64,000 bases of DNA from Burkholderia sp. BCC0506 (GCF_902833145.1 NZ_CADFEN010000012.1:186001-250000); one strand, 5' to 3'; positions 29,728 to 39,003 are shown, counted from the first letter of the stretch. Notes: a model not told the origin generated them from the letters alone. Numbers and translations are program-made.

Positions 29728-30387
29728 TTGAACATCGATCCCGCCTTCGCCCTGCATCTGCTGCACCGCTGCCCGGTCGGCACGCTCGCCACCCATGCGC
29801 GCGAGCCGCACGGCTTTCCGTATCCGACGGTCGTGCCGTTTGCGCCCGATGCGAGCCATCGGCCCGTGATCCTCGTGAGCGGCCTGGCCGAGCACACGCG
29901 CAATCTCGCCGCCGATCCGCGTGCGGGTTTCCTCGTCGTCGATGCCCGCGACGGCGAGGTCCTGAACGCCGAGCGCGCGACGCTGCTGGGCCGGTTCGTG
30001 CCGCTCGGCGACGATCCGCACGTCGCCGCGCGTTACCTGCGCTACGAACCGGACGCCGCGCGCTATCTCGCGCTCGGCGATTTCTCGTTCTGGGCGCTCG
30101 AGATCGAGCGGTTGCGCTACATCGGCGGGTTCGGGCGAATGGGGTGGGTCGACGGCACGCATCTCGATACGCTGCCGCCGCTCGCATTCGACGACGAACG
30201 GGCGCTGTGGCACGCATACGACGCGGGCGACGCACGCCGCGACGGGCTCGACCTGCTTGGCGTCGATCGCCATGGCGCGGACTGGCGATGTGACGGTCGC
30301 CGCGTGCGCACGCCGTTCGACGCGCCGTCGGCCGATATCGACGCGCTGCGCGAGCGGCTGATCGCCTGCGCGAACGATGTGACGTGA
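29728..30387 (+). CDS. HugZ-like pyridoxamine-phosphate-oxidase-fold protein
   Basis: This protein of 219 aa has an FMN-binding split-barrel N-terminal half (HRCPVGTLATHAREPHGFPYPTVVPF, in part; LVSGLAEHTRNLAADPRAGFLV) and a C-terminal DUF2470-like half (GVDRHGADWRCDGRRVRTPF). This is the layout of HugZ heme-utilisation proteins and related flavin-binding proteins. The TTG at 29728 with GCAGGAG upstream is the best start. No heme uptake genes are nearby, so a heme role is an inference from the family. Confidence 0.8.
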   Translation: MNIDPAFALHLLHRCPVGTLATHAREPHGFPYPTVVPFAPDASHRPVILVSGLAEHTRNLAADPRAGFLVVDARDGEVLNAERATLLGRFVPLGDDPHVAARYLRYEPDAARYLALGDFSFWALEIERLRYIGGFGRMGWVDGTHLDTLPPLAFDDERALWHAYDAGDARRDGLDLLGVDRHGADWRCDGRRVRTPFDAPSADIDALRERLIACANDVT

Positions 30388-30742
30388 CGTCGCGGGTCAG
30401 TGATTTGTCCGCTTAGCAAACGGCGTCATGTGGTTTTTGCAAAACTGTCGTCCGATGAAAGCTTTGATTTTCCGAATGCAGGGTAATTGCGTATGTTGAT
30501 AGACCGAATAGCCAATCGCTAATGTCCTAATCTCTATGCAGGAGCGTGAAAATTTGAGAAAAGGCCGCGGCCGGTCAAAATGACATGTGTGAATTACAAT
30601 CGGTCTCGGGATTTTCATGAATCTCGCTTCTATCAAATCTTTTTTGTGCTAATCTCTGCCTTCGAAAATCCGAGGCACATATATTTCATGAATGGTGAGC
30701 TGGCTGCAGACCGGCGCCATTGGTCAGATAGAAAGGGAAACT
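30388..30742. other. AT-rich upstream region of the H-NS gene
   Basis: These 355 bp contain no gene. They are much richer in A and T than their surroundings. Weak promoter candidates are TTGATA (30496-30501) with CTAATG 17 bp later, and a lone TACAAT at 30595-30600. AT-rich curved DNA ahead of an H-NS gene would allow autoregulation; that is an inference. Confidence 0.5.
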
Positions 30743-31036
30743 ATGTCTTCTTACAAGGACCTGCTGGCCCAGCGGGAGAAGCTGGAGAAGCAAATCGAAG
30801 AAGCGAAGTCGCGTGAATACGCTGAAGTACTGAATGACGTGAAGCAGAAAATTGCCGACTACGGCTTTTCGCTCGCCGAACTCGGTCTCAGCCGCGCGAA
30901 GGCCGGCAAGGTAGGCCGTCCGCGCGCAGGCGTGGCGGCGAAATACCGCGATCCGGAAACGGGCGCGACGTGGTCGGGTCGCGGCAAGCCGCCGCGCTGG
31001 ATCGCCGGCAAGAACCGCGACCAGTTTGCGATTTAA
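30743..31036 (+). CDS. H-NS family nucleoid-associated protein
   Basis: This is a small DNA-binding protein of 97 aa that silences AT-rich DNA. The N-terminal part is a coiled-coil oligomerisation region (LAQREKLEKQIEEAKSREYAEVLNDVKQKI, in part). The C-terminal domain ends with YRDPETGATWSGRGKPPRWI, containing the GRGKPP hook typical of Burkholderia/Bordetella BpH3-type H-NS proteins. The ATG at 30743 follows GAAAGGGAAACT. It is transcribed alone and followed by a terminator. Confidence 0.95.
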   Translation: MSSYKDLLAQREKLEKQIEEAKSREYAEVLNDVKQKIADYGFSLAELGLSRAKAGKVGRPRAGVAAKYRDPETGATWSGRGKPPRWIAGKNRDQFAI

Positions 31037-31066
31037 ACGTCCGTTTAGATTGCCCGCTCTTCAAAA

Positions 31067-31100
31067 GAGCCGCGTGTCCGTCGAGGAGCGCGGCTTTTTT
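31067..31100 (+). terminator. Rho-independent terminator after the H-NS gene
   Basis: AGCCGCG (31068-31074) pairs with CGCGGCT (31089-31095) and is followed by TTTTTG. A small inverted repeat, TAAACG-TC-CGTTTA, at 31034-31047 overlaps the H-NS stop codon. Confidence 0.88.
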
Positions 31101-31279
31101 GTTTTCCGGACACCGGCGGGCCTCTCTGCGTCGTCATGAAAATGTAAGAGTGCCACGTGAATGAAAATGCGACACGTTCGCATAAGCGATTGATTTAAAT
31201 AAGAAATTTGTGGGTATCGGAAGGGCGTGCGACGCGTCTTTGATAGAATTGCGTACCGCACACCGATATCTCATATTTC

Positions 31280-32437
31280 ATGTCCACGTTTTCCGGCGAC
31301 GCGCAGAGCCCAGATAAGCACGCCGTTGCGCGCAAGAGCACGCTCGTCAGTATTGTCCTGAATGTCGTGCTTGCGACATTTCAGATCGTCGTCGGCGTGA
31401 TTGCGCATTCGCAGGCATTGATTGCCGACGGCGTGCATTCGATTTCCGATTTGATCTCGGATTTTGTCGTGCTGGTTGCGAATCGGCATAGCGGCGCATC
31501 GCCGGATGCGGACCACAATTACGGCCATAGCCGCTACGAGACGGTCGCGTCGCTGTTTCTCGGCGCGATCCTGATTGCGGTCGGCATCGGCATGCTCTGG
31601 CGCGCCGGCGACCGCCTCGTTAATCTCGACAACATTCCGGCCGTGCATTTTTCCGCGCTGATCGTGGCGCTGACGGTGCTCGTGTCGAAGGAAGCGCTGT
31701 TTCGCTACATGCTGCGCGAAGCGCGGCGCGTGCGCTCGGCGATGCTCGTCGCCAACGCGTGGCATGCGCGTTCGGATGCCGCGTCGTCGCTCGTCGTCGC
31801 GCTCGGCATCGTCGGCAGCCTGGCCGGCGTGCGGTTGCTCGACCCGATCGCGGCGGCGATCGTCGGCTTCATGGTCGCGCGCATGGGCTGGACGTTCGGC
31901 TATGACGCGTTGCAGGACCTCTCCGATCGCGCGCTCGATACGGCCGACACGGCCGAGATCCGCGCGCTGCTCGCCGCGACGCCCGGCGTGCGCGACGTGC
32001 ACGACCTGCGCACGCGCAAGATGGGCGATGCCGCGCTCGTCGATGCGCACATCCTCGTCGATCCGAAGATCTCCGTCTCCGAAGGCCACTACATCGCCGA
32101 GACCGCGCGTGCGCGCGTGCTGTCCGACCCGCGCGTGCTCGACGCGCTGATCCACGTCGACCCGGAGAACGACGCGGCGCGCCGTCCGGCGCTCGCGCTG
32201 CCGCCGCGCGGCGAGCTCGCGGCCCGGCTCGAGGCCGCGCTCGCGCAGCGCGGGCTGCACGCGGCGGCAATCAACCTGCACTACCTGAGTACGGGGCTCG
32301 AGGTCGACGTGACGCTCGACAGCGATCCGCGCGACACCGATGCGGCGCTGGCCGACCGGCTCGACATCGATACGCTGAAGCGCGAGTTCGGCGCGCGCCG
32401 GATCGGCTTCACGCGCACGTTGCCCGCGCGGACGTGA
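31280..32437 (+). CDS. Cation diffusion facilitator (divalent metal efflux)
   Basis: This is an inner-membrane metal/proton antiporter of the CDF family, 385 aa. Six helices lie in the first 215 residues. The metal site shows HSISD (His53, Asp57) in the second helix and HARSD in the fifth. A cytoplasmic domain follows (DVHDLRTRKMGDAALVDAHILVDP, in part), and there is an extra C-terminal segment of about 90 aa that may be a second small ferredoxin-like domain. Zn, Fe, Co or Mn are possible substrates. The gene stands alone. Confidence 0.92.
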   Translation: MSTFSGDAQSPDKHAVARKSTLVSIVLNVVLATFQIVVGVIAHSQALIADGVHSISDLISDFVVLVANRHSGASPDADHNYGHSRYETVASLFLGAILIAVGIGMLWRAGDRLVNLDNIPAVHFSALIVALTVLVSKEALFRYMLREARRVRSAMLVANAWHARSDAASSLVVALGIVGSLAGVRLLDPIAAAIVGFMVARMGWTFGYDALQDLSDRALDTADTAEIRALLAATPGVRDVHDLRTRKMGDAALVDAHILVDPKISVSEGHYIAETARARVLSDPRVLDALIHVDPENDAARRPALALPPRGELAARLEAALAQRGLHAAAINLHYLSTGLEVDVTLDSDPRDTDAALADRLDIDTLKREFGARRIGFTRTLPART

Positions 32438-32488
32438 CGGGCAGCCCGCAACCGTCAAGGCGGCGCGCCGCTCGGGCCGGCCCGCGCG

Positions 32489-32959
32489 TTACAGCGGCAG
32501 TTGCGTGTCGAACTTGATTTCGCGCAGCACCACGCTCGTGCGCACCTGCGACACGGCCGGGATCTTGAAGATGCGTTCGTGCAGGAATACGTCGTAGGCC
32601 TTGATGTCCGGCGCGACGATCTTGAGGATGTAATCGGCTTCGCCGGTGGTGCTGTAGCACTCGGTGACTTCCGGGCAGGTGGCGATCTCGCGCTCGAACT
32701 GCTCGACGCCGCCTTCGTTGTGGCGCGTCAGGTGCACGTGCGCGAGCGCGCACACGTGCAGGCCGAGCTTCTCGCGATCGAGCAGCGCCGTGTAGCGCTG
32801 GATCACGCCCGACTGTTCCATGTCCTTGATGCGGCGCCAGCACGGTGTGCTCGACAGCCCGACCTGGTCGGAGATTTCCTGGACGGAACGGCGCGCGTCG
32901 AGCTGCAACAGGCGAAGGATTTTTTGCGAAAAGGAATCGAGCGTCACCTGCGCCTCCAT
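32489..32959 (-). CDS. Lrp/AsnC family transcriptional regulator
   Basis: This regulator of 156 aa has an N-terminal winged helix-turn-helix (LDSFSQKILRLLQLDARRSVQEISDQVGLSSTPCWRRI, in part) and a C-terminal RAM ligand-binding domain (YSTTGEADYILKIVAPDI). Such proteins sense amino acids as octamers. STPCWRRIKDME resembles the Lrp branch that responds to branched-chain or general amino acids. Its target is unknown; it is convergent with the cation efflux gene. Confidence 0.94.
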   Translation of the reverse strand: MEAQVTLDSFSQKILRLLQLDARRSVQEISDQVGLSSTPCWRRIKDMEQSGVIQRYTALLDREKLGLHVCALAHVHLTRHNEGGVEQFEREIATCPEVTECYSTTGEADYILKIVAPDIKAYDVFLHERIFKIPAVSQVRTSVVLREIKFDTQLPL

Positions 32960-33038
32960 GCGGCAGCTACAACACGCTGAATGTTAGAGGGCCGGGAAAG
33001 GAAAGGCAATCTGGCGACGCGCTGTTGAGCGAGATTCG

Positions 33039-33698
33039 CTAATTTGCTCGCGGATCCGTGGGGTTTTGTCCCGCCCCCGCGCTGTCCGACCGATCGGTGT
33101 CCGACACGGCCAGGCCCGCGAGCGCGGCCTGCTGCCGGCGCAGGTCGGCGAGCATGTTGCAGAACAGCGCGCCTTGCTCGATCGCGTCGTCGAGCGCGAC
33201 GTGCGTGTGCGGATGGTCGTCGAACCAGTGCTTCGGAAAGCGCGGCTTGATCGCCTTGCGATAGGGCAGGCCCGTCATCGCGAACGCGAGCGTCTTGATG
33301 TCGAGCGCCGACCACGAGAACGGGCAGCGCCCCGCGAAGCGCATCATGTACCAGAACATGAACGTGAAATCGAAGCCGGCCGGCATCGCGACGAACACCG
33401 GCTTGCCGGGCAGCGCCTCGACCCATTCGACGTACGCGACCAGCGCCGCCTCGGGCGTCTGCAGATCGCGCCGGCATGCGGCCCAGGCCTCCGGCTCCGT
33501 CTTCCACCACGCTTCCTGCACCGGGTGCGCGTGCGCGCCGGGCAGGGTCTCGAGGTTCGCCGAGAACGTCGCGATCAGCTGCTTGTCCTCGGTATAGGCG
33601 GCCGATGCGAAGCTCAGCATCGAGTGCGGGCCGGGAATCGGGCCGTCCGCCTCGACGTCGGTGCTGACGTAAATTTCGGGGATGGCGGTCTGGTTCAT
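33039..33698 (-). CDS. DEDD-type 3'-5' exonuclease (Rv2179c-like)
   Basis: This protein of 219 aa has the RNase H-like exonuclease fold. Exo I reads STDVEADGP (Asp and Glu metal ligands), a middle [13 protein letters not shown] follows, and Exo III has [13 protein letters not shown], where His and Asp are spaced as in DnaQ-like enzymes. It fits the Rv2179c-like exoribonuclease family better than DnaQ. The ATG at 33698 overlaps the stop of the metallo-hydrolase gene by 4 bp, so the two are translationally coupled. Confidence 0.82.
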   Translation of the reverse strand: MNQTAIPEIYVSTDVEADGPIPGPHSMLSFASAAYTEDKQLIATFSANLETLPGAHAHPVQEAWWKTEPEAWAACRRDLQTPEAALVAYVEWVEALPGKPVFVAMPAGFDFTFMFWYMMRFAGRCPFSWSALDIKTLAFAMTGLPYRKAIKPRFPKHWFDDHPHTHVALDDAIEQGALFCNMLADLRRQQAALAGLAVSDTDRSDSAGAGQNPTDPRAN

Positions 33699-34339
33699 CC
33701 GAATACCTTGTCGGACACGAACGGGTTCGTGCGGCGCTCGTCGCCGAACGTCGACACCGGGCCGTGACCGGGCACGAACGTGACGTCGTCGCCGAGCGGC
33801 CACAGCTTTTCCTTGATCGAACGCACGAGATCCTCGTGATTGCCGCGCGGGAAATCGGTCCGGCCGATCGAGCCCGCGAACAGCACGTCGCCGACGATCG
33901 CGACGCGATGCGCGCGACTGAAGAACACGACGTGGCCAGGCGTGTGGCCCGGGCAGTGATAGACCTCGAGCGTCTCGTCGCCGAACCGCACGGTGTCGCC
34001 GTCGTTCAGCCACCGGTCGGGCTCGAAGGCGTCGGCGGCCGGAAAGCCGAAGCGTTCGCTCTGCATCGGCAGCTTCTCGATCCAGAAGCGTTCTTCTTCC
34101 TGCGGCCCCTCGATCGGCACGCCGTAGCGCGTCGCGAGCGTCTTCGCGCCCGCGCAGTGATCGATGTGTCCGTGCGTGAGCAGCACCTTCTCGACCTGCA
34201 CGTTCTGCCGCGCGACTTCCTGTTCGATCCGGTCGAGGTCGCCGCCCGGATCGACGACGGCGGCGCGGCCCGTCTTCTCGCAGACGAGCAGCGAGCAGTT
34301 CTGCTGGAACGGCGTGACCGGAATGAGCGTGACTTTCAT
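33695..34339 (-). CDS. Metallo-beta-lactamase fold hydrolase (YcbL/GloB-like)
   Basis: This hydrolase of 214 aa has the di-metal motif [10 protein letters not shown], then [14 protein letters not shown] and VPGHGP. The short C-terminus without the glyoxalase II substrate domain matches YcbL-type proteins, which are small glyoxalase II-like thioesterases. [13 protein letters not shown] is also typical. It is the first gene of a two-gene unit with the exonuclease. Confidence 0.9.
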   Translation of the reverse strand: MKVTLIPVTPFQQNCSLLVCEKTGRAAVVDPGGDLDRIEQEVARQNVQVEKVLLTHGHIDHCAGAKTLATRYGVPIEGPQEEERFWIEKLPMQSERFGFPAADAFEPDRWLNDGDTVRFGDETLEVYHCPGHTPGHVVFFSRAHRVAIVGDVLFAGSIGRTDFPRGNHEDLVRSIKEKLWPLGDDVTFVPGHGPVSTFGDERRTNPFVSDKVFG

Positions 34340-34491
34340 GGGGGCACCGGCGGCTAAAAGGAGCGATTGTACCGGTCGTGCGTGCGGCCTGCCGGCCGTG
34401 CGATGCGTGCCGCGGCGTGCGGATCAGGGCATTCCCTGAGCATGCCGATTGTTACAGCCATAGCGAGAATCAATGGTCCGCCGCGGGCGCT

Positions 34492-34522
34492 TTTCGAGAC
34501 AAGGTTTTGATTTATGTATAAT
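34492..34522 (+). promoter_or_regulatory. Candidate promoter far upstream of rlpA
   Basis: A perfect TATAAT at 34517-34522 is directly preceded by TG. The -35 is poor (TTTCGA at 34492-34497, 19 bp away). Transcription would start near 34529, about 466 bp before rlpA. Confidence 0.5.
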
Positions 34523-34528
34523 GCGCCC

Positions 34529-34994
34529 CATTGCACGTGAATTTCACGCAATTCGCTGGTGTTTCGGCCCCGTTAAACGAGGCGTCCGATTCACCGTCAA
34601 GCATCGGCCGCCGGGGAGTCCGGCGGTGTATCCAGCACCGAACATTCGGTGCTCACGTCTTGTCCGGCCGGGTGCTGCGCGCCCGCCTGCGGCCCTGCTG
34701 CCGCGCCGCCGGATGAGGCCTGTGCCGCCGTTCCTGTGCGTTGGTCGTATCGACGCGCGCGAACGTGGAGCCATGTTCGATGGCGGCATGTGGGGTCTGG
34801 TCAGGCTGTTGGGGACAGGTTGCGCCAGACGTGAAAGCTAATCAGGACGGTTGCGGCCTAGACGAACGCCGCGCCCATGCTAGCCGCCTGCTCGTATCCG
34901 AGCGGGGCGTGCACGCATTTGCCGTCCGGGCCGCATGTCTGCGTTGTGAAGCAGCGTTGTATCGATGCGGCCCGAACCAGAAGGCGACACGTCG
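34529..34994 (+). other. Long structured region ahead of rlpA (leader or small RNA)
   Basis: No coding frame here is convincing. Three inverted repeats follow the TATAAT box: CGTGAA-T-TTCACG (34536-34548), CCGCCGG-5-CCGGCGG (34608-34626) and the perfect AGCACCGAACATTCGGTGCT (34634-34653). None has a T-tract. The layout suggests a structured 5' leader of rlpA, or a separate small RNA. I recognise no known riboswitch class. Confidence 0.45.
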
Positions 34995-35606
34995 ATGAAT
35001 TTACGTTTTCCGAGCCGATTCGGAACCATTGCATTGTTTTTCGCGCTGACGGGCTGTGCGGTGCCATCCAGCCAGACCACCGGCAGCGTGAGCCAGAAGA
35101 AGGCGGTCGACAAGACCGTCGCCGCCGCGAAGGCGGACGACGACAAGCAGCCCCTCAATTTCGATTCCGCGCTGGCATCGATGCCGGCGGCCGACAGCAA
35201 GGACGCGAAGAAGTCGTCGCTGGCGGACGCCGAGCCGATCGACGGCAAGGATGTGTCCGAATTCCGCCAGACGGGCCGCGCATCGTGGTACGGGCGGGAT
35301 TTCCACGGCCGCCGCACCGCGAACGGCGAGCGTTTCAACATGAACGCGTTCACCGCCGCGCACCGTACGCTGCCGCTGTCGTCGTACATCAAGGTGACGA
35401 ACGCATCGACCGGCAAGTGGGTCGTCGTGAAGGTCAACGATCGCGGGCCGTTCAAGCGCGGCCGCGTGCTCGACCTGTCGTACGCCGCGGCCAAGGTGAT
35501 CGGCCTCGTGCACGCCGGCACGGGCCGCGTGAAGATCGAAGGGCTGTCCCCGCAGGAAGCGCGCGAGGCGCGCGACGAAATGTTCGCGTCGATCTCGGCG
35601 AAGTAA
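34995..35606 (+). CDS. rlpA: RlpA-family septal-ring lipoprotein (lytic transglycosylase type)
   Basis: RlpA proteins are outer-membrane lipoproteins that cut or bind peptidoglycan stripped of stem peptides. The 203 aa have a lipobox (FFALTGC), a charged linker, and the double-psi beta-barrel ASWYGRDFHGRRTANGERFNM (in part) through AHRTLPLSSYIKVTN and VVVKVNDRGPFKRGRVLDLS (in part). The His and Asp important in RlpA catalysis are present. There is no SPOR domain, so this is the short form. It has the long leader described at 34529. Confidence 0.93.
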   Translation: MNLRFPSRFGTIALFFALTGCAVPSSQTTGSVSQKKAVDKTVAAAKADDDKQPLNFDSALASMPAADSKDAKKSSLADAEPIDGKDVSEFRQTGRASWYGRDFHGRRTANGERFNMNAFTAAHRTLPLSSYIKVTNASTGKWVVVKVNDRGPFKRGRVLDLSYAAAKVIGLVHAGTGRVKIEGLSPQEAREARDEMFASISAK

Positions 35607-35630
35607 CGCGGCGGATCGTCCGCTCATGCA

Positions 35631-35658
35631 CAAAGGGCTGCCTTCCGGCAGCCCTTTG
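35631..35658. terminator. Bidirectional terminator between rlpA and rsmI
   Basis: A perfect 12-bp stem, CAAAGGGCTGCC (35631-35642) and GGCAGCCCTTTG (35647-35658), has a TTCC loop. The T-tract is weak on the plus strand (TCGTTT). Position between convergent genes supports a terminator role. Confidence 0.8.
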
Positions 35659-35684
35659 TCGTTTCCGCGCGGCGGCGGCGCGCG

Positions 35685-36572
35685 TCAGCCGTCCGAGCCT
35701 TCCTTCAGCACGAGCGCACGCGCATACAGCGTGTTGCGCGATGCGCCCGTCAGCGCGGCCGCGACCTTGGCCGCGCTCTTCACCGGCACCTCTTCCAGCA
35801 GCAGCCTGAGCAGTGCGTCGTGCGCGGTGTCGTCGGCCTCGCCGCTCGCTGCCGGCGCGCCTTCGACGACCAGCACGAACTCGCCGCGCTGCCGGTTCGC
35901 GTCGCCCGCGAGCCAGCTCTGTCCTTCGGCCAGGGTGCCCTGGAACAACTGCTCGTGTAGCTTGGTGAGCTCGCGCGCGATCAGCAGCCGGCGCGCGGGG
36001 CCGAATGCCTCGGCGAGCGCGGCGACGGTGTCGGCGATCCGGTGCGGCGCTTCGTAGACCACCAGCGCATACGGGTGCGACACCAGCGCCTGCAGCGCGG
36101 TCGCGCGCTGTTTCGCCTTCGGCGGCAGGAAGCCCGCGAACGTGAACGCGCCGGCCCAGTCGCCGGCCACGCTCAGCGCGGTCACGGCCGCGCTCGCGCC
36201 GGGCAGCGGGACCACCGCGAAGCCGGCCGCGCGCACCGCGTCGACGAGCCGCGCGCCGGGGTCCGAGATGCCGGGCGTGCCGGCGTCCGACACGTAGGCC
36301 ACGCGTTCGCCGCCGCGCAGCAGTTCGATCACGCGCTGCGCGGCTTCGCGTTCGTTGTGCTCGTGCACGGCGACGAGCGGCTTCGAGATCCCGTAGCGGG
36401 CGAGCAGCTGGCCCGTGTTGCGCGTGTCTTCGGCCGCGATGCGGTCGGCGAGGCCGAGCACGTGCAGCGCGCGCAGCGTGATGTCGGCCGTATTGCCGAT
36501 CGGCGTGGCGACCACGTAGAGCGCGGCGTCCGGGTAGTGCTGCGTATGCGCGAGTTCGAGGAGGGCAGTCAT
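35685..36572 (-). CDS. rsmI: 16S rRNA (cytidine1402-2'-O)-methyltransferase
   Basis: RsmI methylates C1402 of 16S rRNA in the decoding centre. The 295 aa show tetrapyrrole-methylase-fold motifs: [62 protein letters not shown] and YEAPHRI. The ATG at 36572 is the family start ([20 protein letters not shown]). The frame is open further upstream but is not conserved. It is divergent from yraN, as in E. coli. Confidence 0.96.
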   Translation of the reverse strand: MTALLELAHTQHYPDAALYVVATPIGNTADITLRALHVLGLADRIAAEDTRNTGQLLARYGISKPLVAVHEHNEREAAQRVIELLRGGERVAYVSDAGTPGISDPGARLVDAVRAAGFAVVPLPGASAAVTALSVAGDWAGAFTFAGFLPPKAKQRATALQALVSHPYALVVYEAPHRIADTVAALAEAFGPARRLLIARELTKLHEQLFQGTLAEGQSWLAGDANRQRGEFVLVVEGAPAASGEADDTAHDALLRLLLEEVPVKSAAKVAAALTGASRNTLYARALVLKEGSDG

Positions 36573-36621
36573 GGCAGGCAATGCACGCAATCGCGGCACG
36601 AGCGGAGGAACAAGGACGGCA

Positions 36622-37050
36622 TTGTGCCACGCGGCGCCGGCCCGGCCGGCCGGCGCGCGCGGCCGGCCGCAGTCGGGCGACAACTTTTCCGGCGCGGCGC
36701 GATCCAAACCGGTCGGCGCGGCGTTCGAGCAGCGCGCGCGGCAGTTTCTCGAGCGCCATGGCCTCGGGTTCGTCGCCGCGAACGTGACGATGCGCGGCGG
36801 CGAGCTCGATCTCGTGATGCGCGAGCCCGACGGCATGCTCGTGTTCGTCGAGGTGCGCGCGCGGCGCAATACCCGGCATGGCGGTGCGGCCGCGAGCGTC
36901 GGCTGGCGCAAGCGGCGGCGTCTGGTCGCGGCCGCGTTGCAGTTCTGGTCGCGGCATGGCGCCGGCGCCGCGTGCCGTTTCGACGTCGTCGCGTTCGAGG
37001 CTGGCCGGCTTGCGTGGCTGCGCGACGCATTTCGTACCGACGATGCGTAG
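36622..37050 (+). CDS. yraN: YraN / UPF0102 family nuclease-fold protein
   Basis: This is a small restriction-endonuclease-like protein. Its core is [35 protein letters not shown] (in part) and [32 protein letters not shown] (in part), with the GELDL-x-EVR catalytic-like pattern. I choose TTG 36622 ([14 protein letters not shown] upstream), giving 142 aa. A start at ATG 36571 is possible; it would overlap the rsmI start codon. It is the first gene of a yraN-diaA-dolP-like unit. Confidence 0.88.
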   Translation: MCHAAPARPAGARGRPQSGDNFSGAARSKPVGAAFEQRARQFLERHGLGFVAANVTMRGGELDLVMREPDGMLVFVEVRARRNTRHGGAAASVGWRKRRRLVAAALQFWSRHGAGAACRFDVVAFEAGRLAWLRDAFRTDDA

Positions 37051-37176
37051 TCGTGAGCTGTGACCAGATGTAAAGAGTTCTTGCCGGACCCCTGGAGAGG
37101 GTGCCGGAGTACGGTAAACTCGCCGCACCCACGATGTCGCGCGAGCGGTGCCACGCGCCCAGTTCACCAGGAATCG

Positions 37177-37761
37177 ATGTCAGTCGAACGTATTCAGCAA
37201 CAATTCCGCGACAGTGCCGCGCTTCACGCCGAAGCCGCCGACGCGCTGTCGCTGCCGATCGCAGCCGCGGTCGATGCGATGTTCGCCGCACTGGCGAACG
37301 GCAACAAGATCGTCGCGTGCGGCGACGGCCCGTCGGCCGCCGCCGCGCAATACCTCGCCGCGTCGCTCGTCGGCGGTTTCGAGCGCGAGCGTCCGGGCTT
37401 GCCCGCGATCGCGCTGGCCACCGACGCGTCGCAGGCCGGCCTCGCGGGCGCCGCGGCCCCCGAGCAGTTGTTCGCGCAGCAGGTGCGCGTGCTGGGCCAG
37501 ACGGGCGACATCCTGCTGGTGCTCGACGCGGGTGGCGCATCGCCGCGCGTGCTCGCGGCGATCGACGAGGCGCACGAGCGCGAGATGACCGTCGTCGCAT
37601 TGACGGGCGGCAACGACCACACGGTCGCGGCCGCGCTGTCCGACACCGATATTCCGATCAGCGTGCCCGCCGTTCGCGCGGCGCGCATCCATGAAGTCCA
37701 TCTGCTGACCATCCACTGCCTGTGCGACGGCATCGACGCGATGCTGCTGGGTGAGGATTGA
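37177..37761 (+). CDS. SIS-domain protein, DiaA/GmhA type
   Basis: This sugar-isomerase-domain protein has 194 aa: NKIVACGDGPSAAAAQYLAASLVGGFERERPGLPAIAL (in part), GDILLVLDAGGASPRVLAAI and the C-terminal IHEVHLLTIHCLCDGID. It is close to GmhA and to DiaA, which binds DnaA and times replication. Position between yraN and a dolP-like gene is the same as diaA in E. coli, so a DiaA role is favoured. The usual GGNGGSAADA-type glycine loop reads CGDGPSAAAAQY here, closer to DiaA than to the enzyme. Confidence 0.85.
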   Translation: MSVERIQQQFRDSAALHAEAADALSLPIAAAVDAMFAALANGNKIVACGDGPSAAAAQYLAASLVGGFERERPGLPAIALATDASQAGLAGAAAPEQLFAQQVRVLGQTGDILLVLDAGGASPRVLAAIDEAHEREMTVVALTGGNDHTVAAALSDTDIPISVPAVRAARIHEVHLLTIHCLCDGIDAMLLGED

Positions 37762-37778
37762 ACGAAGGAGAGCCGTCG

Positions 37779-38579
37779 ATGAATCAAAGCCGCGTCAAAC
37801 AGACGCTCGTCAGAACCACGTTGCTCGCCGCGCTGACGGCGGGCCTCGCCGTGTCGCTGCAGGGCTGCGTGCTCGGGGTCGTGGGCGCAGCGGCCGGCGG
37901 CGGCGCGCTGATCGCGACCGATCGCCGCACGCTCGGCGCGCAGACGGAGGATCGCGAGATCCAGGTCAAGTCGCTCTCGCAGATCAACAACGGGCTGCCG
38001 GACCAGTCGCACGTAAACGTGACGGTGTTCAACCGCCGCGTGCTGCTGACGGGCGAAGTGCCGAACGACGCGTCGAAGCAGCGCGCCGAGGAGATCGTGC
38101 GCGGCATCAACAACGTGAACGGCATCGTCAACGAGCTGTCGGTCGAGCCGGCGTCGTCGCTGTCGTCGCGCGCGAACGACTCGTATCTCGAAGGGCGCGT
38201 GAAGTCGGAGCTGATCGCGACGAAGGGCATCTCGGCGAACTACTACAAGGTCGTCGCCGAGCGCGGCAATCTTTACCTGATGGGGCTCGTGACGGTGGAC
38301 GAAGGCAATCGCGGCGCGGAGGCCGCGAGCCAGGTGCCGGGCGTCGAAAAGGTCGTGAAGGTGTTCCAGTACGTGAAGCCGCAGGACGCGCAGGCGCTGC
38401 AGGACGCGTCGCCCGCGAGCGGCGCCTCCGGCGCGCAGGCGGCTGCCGCACCGGCGGACAGCGCGACGGTCGGCGCGGTGCCTGACGCGTCGGTGCAGTC
38501 CACGCCGCTGCAGCCGCCCGCGCCGATCTCGAATTCGTCGAGCGTGCATCCGGGCAATCCGAAGGCGAAGGCGCAATGA
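37779..38579 (+). CDS. BON-domain lipoprotein, DolP/YraP-like
   Basis: This is an outer-membrane lipoprotein of 266 aa with lipobox VSLQGC and two BON domains (about residues 50-120 and 125-200). DolP guards outer-membrane integrity and binds anionic lipids near BamA. The last 65 residues are a low-complexity Ala/Pro/Ser tail absent from E. coli DolP (191 aa). The start ATG 37779 has GAAGGAGAG upstream. The gene order yraN-SIS-BON supports the assignment. Confidence 0.9.
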   Translation: MNQSRVKQTLVRTTLLAALTAGLAVSLQGCVLGVVGAAAGGGALIATDRRTLGAQTEDREIQVKSLSQINNGLPDQSHVNVTVFNRRVLLTGEVPNDASKQRAEEIVRGINNVNGIVNELSVEPASSLSSRANDSYLEGRVKSELIATKGISANYYKVVAERGNLYLMGLVTVDEGNRGAEAASQVPGVEKVVKVFQYVKPQDAQALQDASPASGASGAQAAAAPADSATVGAVPDASVQSTPLQPPAPISNSSSVHPGNPKAKAQ

Positions 38580-38938
38580 CGGGCAGGCAGATGACGCAGA
38601 TGAAACGATGGATGGTGCAGGGCGCCGCCGCCATGGCGCTCGTGGCCGGCACGCTGGGCACCGCGCACGCGGACGTCGGCGACGGCCTGAAGGTCGCGCG
38701 CAGCAACGCGTGCATGGGCTGCCACGCGGCCGACCGCAAGCTCGTCGGGCCGTCGTTCAAGGATATCGCCGCGCGTTACAAGGCCGATCCGCAGGCCGTC
38801 GCGAAATTGTCGAAGAAGGTGAAGGACGGCGGCTCGGGCGTGTGGGGCGCGATTCCGATGCCCGCGCATCCGCGCATGAGCGACGGCGACGTCCGCTCGG
38901 TGGTCGAATGGGTGCTGGCCGGCGCGCCGTCGAAGTAA
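38576..38938 (+). CDS. Small class I c-type cytochrome
   Basis: This periplasmic cytochrome of 120 aa has a signal peptide ending AHA, one heme site CMGCH, and the axial Met in AIPMPAHP. This is the cytochrome c551/c552 pattern. It probably passes electrons to a terminal oxidase. Its ATG overlaps the dolP-like stop (ATGA); in-frame ATGs at 38591 and 38600 are alternatives. Coupling a cytochrome to the dolP unit is not seen in enterics. Confidence 0.92.
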   Translation: MTGRQMTQMKRWMVQGAAAMALVAGTLGTAHADVGDGLKVARSNACMGCHAADRKLVGPSFKDIAARYKADPQAVAKLSKKVKDGGSGVWGAIPMPAHPRMSDGDVRSVVEWVLAGAPSK

Positions 38939-39003
38939 CGCGTCGGGGTGACGCAACCCCTATTGCCAAGCGCGGAAATGCGTGTGTATGATGGTCGACT
39001 GTT

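Noticed and set aside
34531-34834. Short plus-strand frames of 61-81 codons upstream of rlpA
   Set aside because: Composition is typical of shadow frames, and there are no binding sites. The inverted repeats explain the region better as RNA structure.
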